Part shown: positions 31,689-34,213 of the stretch, piece after piece | Numbering within the stretch: the first letter of the stretch is position 1 | Layout of the letters: each line of letters starts with the position of its first letter | Assembly: GCA_035498015.1 (NCBI GenBank) | Contig: DATKAO010000043.1 | Coordinates: 1-34,213 of the forward strand | Origin: Myxococcota bacterium | GTDB lineage: Bacteria > Myxococcota_A > UBA9160 > SZUA-336 | Length of the DNA: 34,213 nt | Direction: 5' to 3' | Made by a program: the position numbers and the translations under genes | The notes under the pieces: model-generated | Database searches by the model: none | The model's input: the letters and a program-made list of their open reading frames with translations, nothing else | Told to the model about the DNA's origin: nothing

Positions 31689-31850
31689 TGTCTTCGTTCG
31701 CCTTCGGCTCACTGCGCGGGGCTGCGCCCCTTGCGGGCCTCGCTCAGGGCGGCCTTCGCTCGGCCTCATTGTCTTCGTTCGCCTGCGGCTCACTGCGCGC
31801 GGCTTCCGCCGCTTGCCGCCTCGCTCAGGGCGGCCTTCGCTCGGCCTCAT
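31689..31850. repeat. Two 81-bp tandem repeats in the trxA / HAD phosphatase spacer
   Basis: Unit 1 is 31689-31769 and unit 2 is 31770-31850, each exactly 81 bp and starting TGTCTTCGTTCGCC; a third copy begins at 31851 but breaks off after 14 bases into a hairpin. Flanks are almost identical, while the centre differs. In unit 1 the centre folds as GGGGC-TGC-GCCCC; in unit 2 it folds as GCGGC-TTCC-GCCGC, so a paired position has changed on both sides. No gene is supported here, although the unit length is a multiple of three. It looks like a REP-like or MITE-like extragenic element. Confidence 0.7.
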
Positions 31851-31883
31851 TGACTTCGTTCGCCGCAGGCGAACGGAGGTCAA
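31850..31883. terminator. Long hairpin between convergent trxA and HAD phosphatase genes
   Basis: TTGACTTCGTTCGCC (31850-31864) pairs with GGCGAACGGAGGTCAA (31868-31883) around a GCA loop; the stem is 15 bp with one G-T pair and one bulged G. It begins with the truncated third repeat unit and includes the stop codon of the HAD phosphatase at 31880-31882. It can serve as a terminator for both strands; there is no T-run. Confidence 0.6.
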
Positions 31884-32563
31884 GTCAGACGTGGCCGTTC
31901 GAAGAAGCGGACCGGCCAGTGTCTGGAGCGCGCGCGCCGGTAGAGCAGCGGGTCCGGGTTCACGACCACGGGGTGGCCCACCAGGTCGAGCAGCGGCAGG
32001 TCGGTGATCGAGTCGGTGTAGAAGTAGCTGCGCGCCAGATCGACTGACTCGCGCTCGATCAGCTGCTGGATCCAGTAGATCTTGCCCTCGCCGAAGCAGA
32101 TCGGGCGCACCACGCGGCCGGTGAACACGCCCTCGTGGGTCTCGAGCAGGGTGCAGAGCATGTGCTTCACGCCCAGGTGCTCGGCGAGCGGCTCGAGCAC
32201 GAACTTGGTCGCGCCCGAGACCAGCGCCACCAGGTGGCCCTGGCCCAGGTGCCAGCGCACCCGCGCCTCGGCCTCGGGGTAGACCGACGGCAGGAGCACG
32301 CTGCGGAACAGCTCGGCGGCCTCGTGCTCGAGCGACGCCTCGCTGCGGCCCTTGAACTGCACGCCGTTCTTCTCGACCCAGCGCTCGATGTCGAGCAGGT
32401 TCAGCTTGTACCGGAGATAGGTGCCGAGCCCGAACAGCACGGCCTTCCAGTCGATCTCGCCGCGCTCGTACAGGCTCTTGAGATACGCCGTCCCCGAGTT
32501 CTCGGCGAGAATCGTTTTGTCGACGTCGAAGAAGGCGCCGACGTGGCCGTGAGCGCTGCGCAC
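31880..32563 (-). CDS. HAD-superfamily phosphatase, HAD-IB (SerB-like) type
   Basis: A 227-residue Asp-phosphatase. Motif I is FFDVDKTIL with nucleophile Asp13 and general-acid Asp15. Motif II is ALVSGATKF, and motif III with Lys is FGEGKIYWI. Motif IV is FYTDSITDLPLLDLVG, followed by PVVVNPDPLLYRRA. The helical cap between motifs I and II is that of HAD-IB phosphatases acting on phosphoserine-like or lipid phosphates; the substrate is not decidable. The GTG start at 32563 lies 2 bp after the rodA stop, so it is in the mrdA-rodA operon. A link to envelope growth is inferred from position only. Confidence 0.9.
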   Translation of the reverse strand: MRSAHGHVGAFFDVDKTILAENSGTAYLKSLYERGEIDWKAVLFGLGTYLRYKLNLLDIERWVEKNGVQFKGRSEASLEHEAAELFRSVLLPSVYPEAEARVRWHLGQGHLVALVSGATKFVLEPLAEHLGVKHMLCTLLETHEGVFTGRVVRPICFGEGKIYWIQQLIERESVDLARSYFYTDSITDLPLLDLVGHPVVVNPDPLLYRRARSRHWPVRFFERPRLT

Positions 32564-32565
32564 CG

Positions 32566-33675
32566 TCAGAAGATATAGCGCCGCATCGACACGTTCATGA
32601 GCAGGCCGAGCGACACCATGCAGGTGAGCAGCGCCGAGCCGCCGTAGGACAGCATCGGCAGCGGCACGCCGACCACGGGCAGGAGACCGATCACCATGCC
32701 CACGTTGATCGCGCCCGCCCAGAAGAACAGCGACACGATCCCGACCGCCAGGTAGGCGCCGAACAGGTCCTTCGACGAGTGGGCGATCTGCAGCCCGCGG
32801 ATCAGGATCCCGAGATACAGGACCAGCACGACGGCCGCGCCCACGAAGCCCCACTCCTCGCCCAGCACCGAGAACACGAAGTCGGTCTGCTCCTCGGGCA
32901 GGAAGTCGAGCTGGCTCTGCGAGCCGTGAAGGAAGCCCTTGCCGAAGAGGCCGCCGGCGCCCACGGCGATCTGCGCCTGGATCGAGTGATACGCCGCGCC
33001 CAGCGGGTCGCGCTCGGGGTTCAGGAACGTGTACACGCGGTCCTTCTGGTAGTCGTGCAGGAAGAAGAACCAGGCGATGGCCACGGCCGCGATGCCTGCG
33101 GTCCCGATCAGCACGATCGAGCTCGTGCGCACGCGAGTCACCGCGAGGAAGCTCGCCGAGACCACGCACAGGAGCAGCGCCGTGCCCAGGTCGGGCTGCT
33201 TCACGACCAGCGCGGCGGGCAGCGCGACCAGCAGCGCCGGCACGACCAGGTCGAGCAAGCCCACCGGCGCGGTGGCGCTGCGGCGCGCGAGGATGCGAGC
33301 GAACAGCACGATCAGCGCCAGCTTCGCCAGCTCGCTCGGCTGCAGGTTCATGGGGCCGAGGTCGATCCAGCGCTGCGAGCCGTTCACGATCCGGCCCACG
33401 AACAGCACCGCGACGAGCAGCGCCATCACACCGCCGTAGAACGGGAACGCGACGCGCTCGAGCGTGCGGTAGTCGAGCACGAGCGTCGCGAACAGCAGCA
33501 CGAGCCCCAGCCCGAGCCACACCATCTGGCGCCACGCAGTGACGGGCAGGAAGGCCGCGCCGCGCTCCGGCGAGGCGGAGATCAGGTTCACGATGCCGAT
33601 CAAGGCCACCGCCAGGCCCATGATGAAGATGGGCCACTCGAAATTCTGGATCAGTCTACGGTCGATTCCCGGCAT
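32566..33675 (-). CDS. rodA: Rod-shape-determining peptidoglycan polymerase RodA
   Basis: A 369-residue SEDS-family inner-membrane glycosyltransferase with about 10 helices. It polymerises lipid II in lateral-wall growth together with PBP2. Family blocks are GSQRWIDLGPMNLQPSELAKLALI, the catalytic-loop Asp in VKQPDLGTALLL, GFLHGSQSQLDFLPEEQTDFVFSVLGEEWGF, and the C-terminal LPVVGVPLPMLSYGGSALL. Length agrees with RodA and not with the longer FtsW. The ATG at 33675 overlaps the PBP2 gene by 20 bp, consistent with the usual mrdA-rodA pair. It implies rod-shaped cells or at least elongasome-type growth. Confidence 0.96.
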   Translation of the reverse strand: MPGIDRRLIQNFEWPIFIMGLAVALIGIVNLISASPERGAAFLPVTAWRQMVWLGLGLVLLFATLVLDYRTLERVAFPFYGGVMALLVAVLFVGRIVNGSQRWIDLGPMNLQPSELAKLALIVLFARILARRSATAPVGLLDLVVPALLVALPAALVVKQPDLGTALLLCVVSASFLAVTRVRTSSIVLIGTAGIAAVAIAWFFFLHDYQKDRVYTFLNPERDPLGAAYHSIQAQIAVGAGGLFGKGFLHGSQSQLDFLPEEQTDFVFSVLGEEWGFVGAAVVLVLYLGILIRGLQIAHSSKDLFGAYLAVGIVSLFFWAGAINVGMVIGLLPVVGVPLPMLSYGGSALLTCMVSLGLLMNVSMRRYIF

Positions 33676-34213
33676 ACAGATCCGCCTCGTCCTCGAGGAA
33701 GCGAGTCACTACATCGCGCGCGATCGGCGCGGCCGCGCTGCCGCCGTGACCGCCGTGCTCGACGAGCACGGACACGACGATGCGCGGGTCGTCGGCGGGC
33801 GCGAAGGTCACGAACCAGGCGTGGTCGCGCTCCTGGTGCTCGACATCCTCCTCGTCGGCCCGCGCGCCCTGCGGCAGCGCGACCACCTGCGCGGTGCCCG
33901 TCTTTCCGCCGGCGACGACGCCGAACGGCAGGTTCTTCATCACCGCGCCCGTGCCGTGCGGCTCGTTCACGACGCCCACGAGCCCCGAGCGCACGGCCGC
34001 GAGTGTCTGCGGCGAGATCGCGAGCTCGCCCAGCGCCTCGGGCTCGACGGTCTTCACCACGCGCCCGTCCGGCTCCTCGATGCGCTTCAGCACGTGCGGG
34101 CGGTAGCGCGTCCCGCCGTTCACGATCGCGGCGTACGCGGTCGCGAGCTGCAGCGGGGTCCACAGGTTCATGCCCTGCCCGATCGACACCGACACGGTGT
34201 CGCCGTCGACCCA
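33656..34213 (-). CDS. mrdA: Penicillin-binding protein 2 (C-terminal part, runs off the window)
   Basis: The last 185 residues of a class B PBP; the frame stays open to the window edge. The third transpeptidase motif is GGKTGTAQVV, and SIGQGMNLWTPLQLATAYAAIVNGG precedes it, as in PBP2 and related class B enzymes. The following AWFVTFAPADDPRIVVSVLVEHGGHGGSAAAPIARDV is typical. The SxxK and SxN motifs would lie upstream, outside the window. It crosslinks peptidoglycan in the elongation complex. Adjacency to rodA, with a 20-bp overlap, supports PBP2 over FtsI. Confidence 0.92.
   Translation of the reverse strand, partial: WVDGDTVSVSIGQGMNLWTPLQLATAYAAIVNGGTRYRPHVLKRIEEPDGRVVKTVEPEALGELAISPQTLAAVRSGLVGVVNEPHGTGAVMKNLPFGVVAGGKTGTAQVVALPQGARADEEDVEHQERDHAWFVTFAPADDPRIVVSVLVEHGGHGGSAAAPIARDVVTRFLEDEADLYAGNRP

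Noticed and set aside
31293..31883. A 196-codon minus-strand frame over the 81-bp repeats and trxA, with a repeated RPSEGRPERG peptide
   Set aside because: The peptide repeat only reflects the 81-bp DNA unit, whose length happens to be a multiple of three; the rest is antisense to trxA.
1..34213. A defence island, prophage, transposon or CRISPR array
   Set aside because: No recombinase, transposase, Cas, restriction or toxin gene was found; no direct repeat array with regular spacers; composition looks uniform along the window.

Overview
This is a contiguous, very GC-rich (roughly 70% by eye, not computed) chromosomal segment with dense, mostly overlapping genes. It holds 39 protein-coding genes, two cut by the window edges. 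I see no tRNA, rRNA, CRISPR array, phage or insertion sequence. The content points to a Gram-negative bacterium: LpxD (lipid A), PBP2/RodA and lipoproteins. It makes heme by the C5 route, with the cluster order ccsA-hemA-hemC-cobA/hemD-hemB familiar from delta-proteobacterial lineages. My best guess is an uncultured Myxococcota/Desulfobacterota/Binatota-type organism; the sequence alone cannot settle this.

Layout, left to right. Positions 1-2199 hold the 3' part of an ApbE flavinyltransferase, a convergent GFA-like zinc protein and a diiron ferritin-like protein. At 2266-8063 (minus strand) lie a eukaryote-type UDP-glucose pyrophosphorylase, DNA polymerase I, and an ECF sigma factor / anti-sigma factor / exported protein trio. 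A small membrane protein and a gamma-glutamylcyclotransferase-like gene follow on plus. At 8840-11764 (minus) lie cysK-tetR and acpP-fabH. At 11870-13508 two tandem secreted SGNH hydrolases share an unusual C-terminal sorting-like tail. At 13479-17229 (minus) an aldehyde dehydrogenase leads lpxD, rnhB and a small unknown gene; a MATE exporter diverges from it.

Positions 18744-23501 hold a CBS-domain protein (minus) and, on plus, a conserved unknown, a polytopic membrane protein with a pseudopilin-like C-terminus, an ABC1/UbiB kinase-like protein and a luciferase-like flavoprotein. At 23503-30929 (minus) runs an unbroken chain of eight overlapping genes: macro domain, CcsA/HemX, hemA, hemC, cobA/hemD, hemB, DUF4177 and a metzincin-like lipoprotein. 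After a small lipoprotein and thioredoxin (plus), a 194-bp spacer carries two 81-bp tandem repeats and a strong hairpin. The window ends with the mrdA(PBP2)-rodA-HAD phosphatase operon on minus.

Most of the window is housekeeping, with no obvious defence or mobile system. The features most worth a second look are: a 9-bp word GAGTSACTC found eleven times on both strands and in different reading frames; the loss of all four proofreading residues in Pol I; the 81-bp repeat with a compensatory change in its hairpin; the paired SGNH proteins, one lacking its oxyanion-hole Asn; the macro-to-metzincin heme operon; and several start codons sitting 5-7 nt after -10-like hexamers, suggesting leaderless mRNAs.
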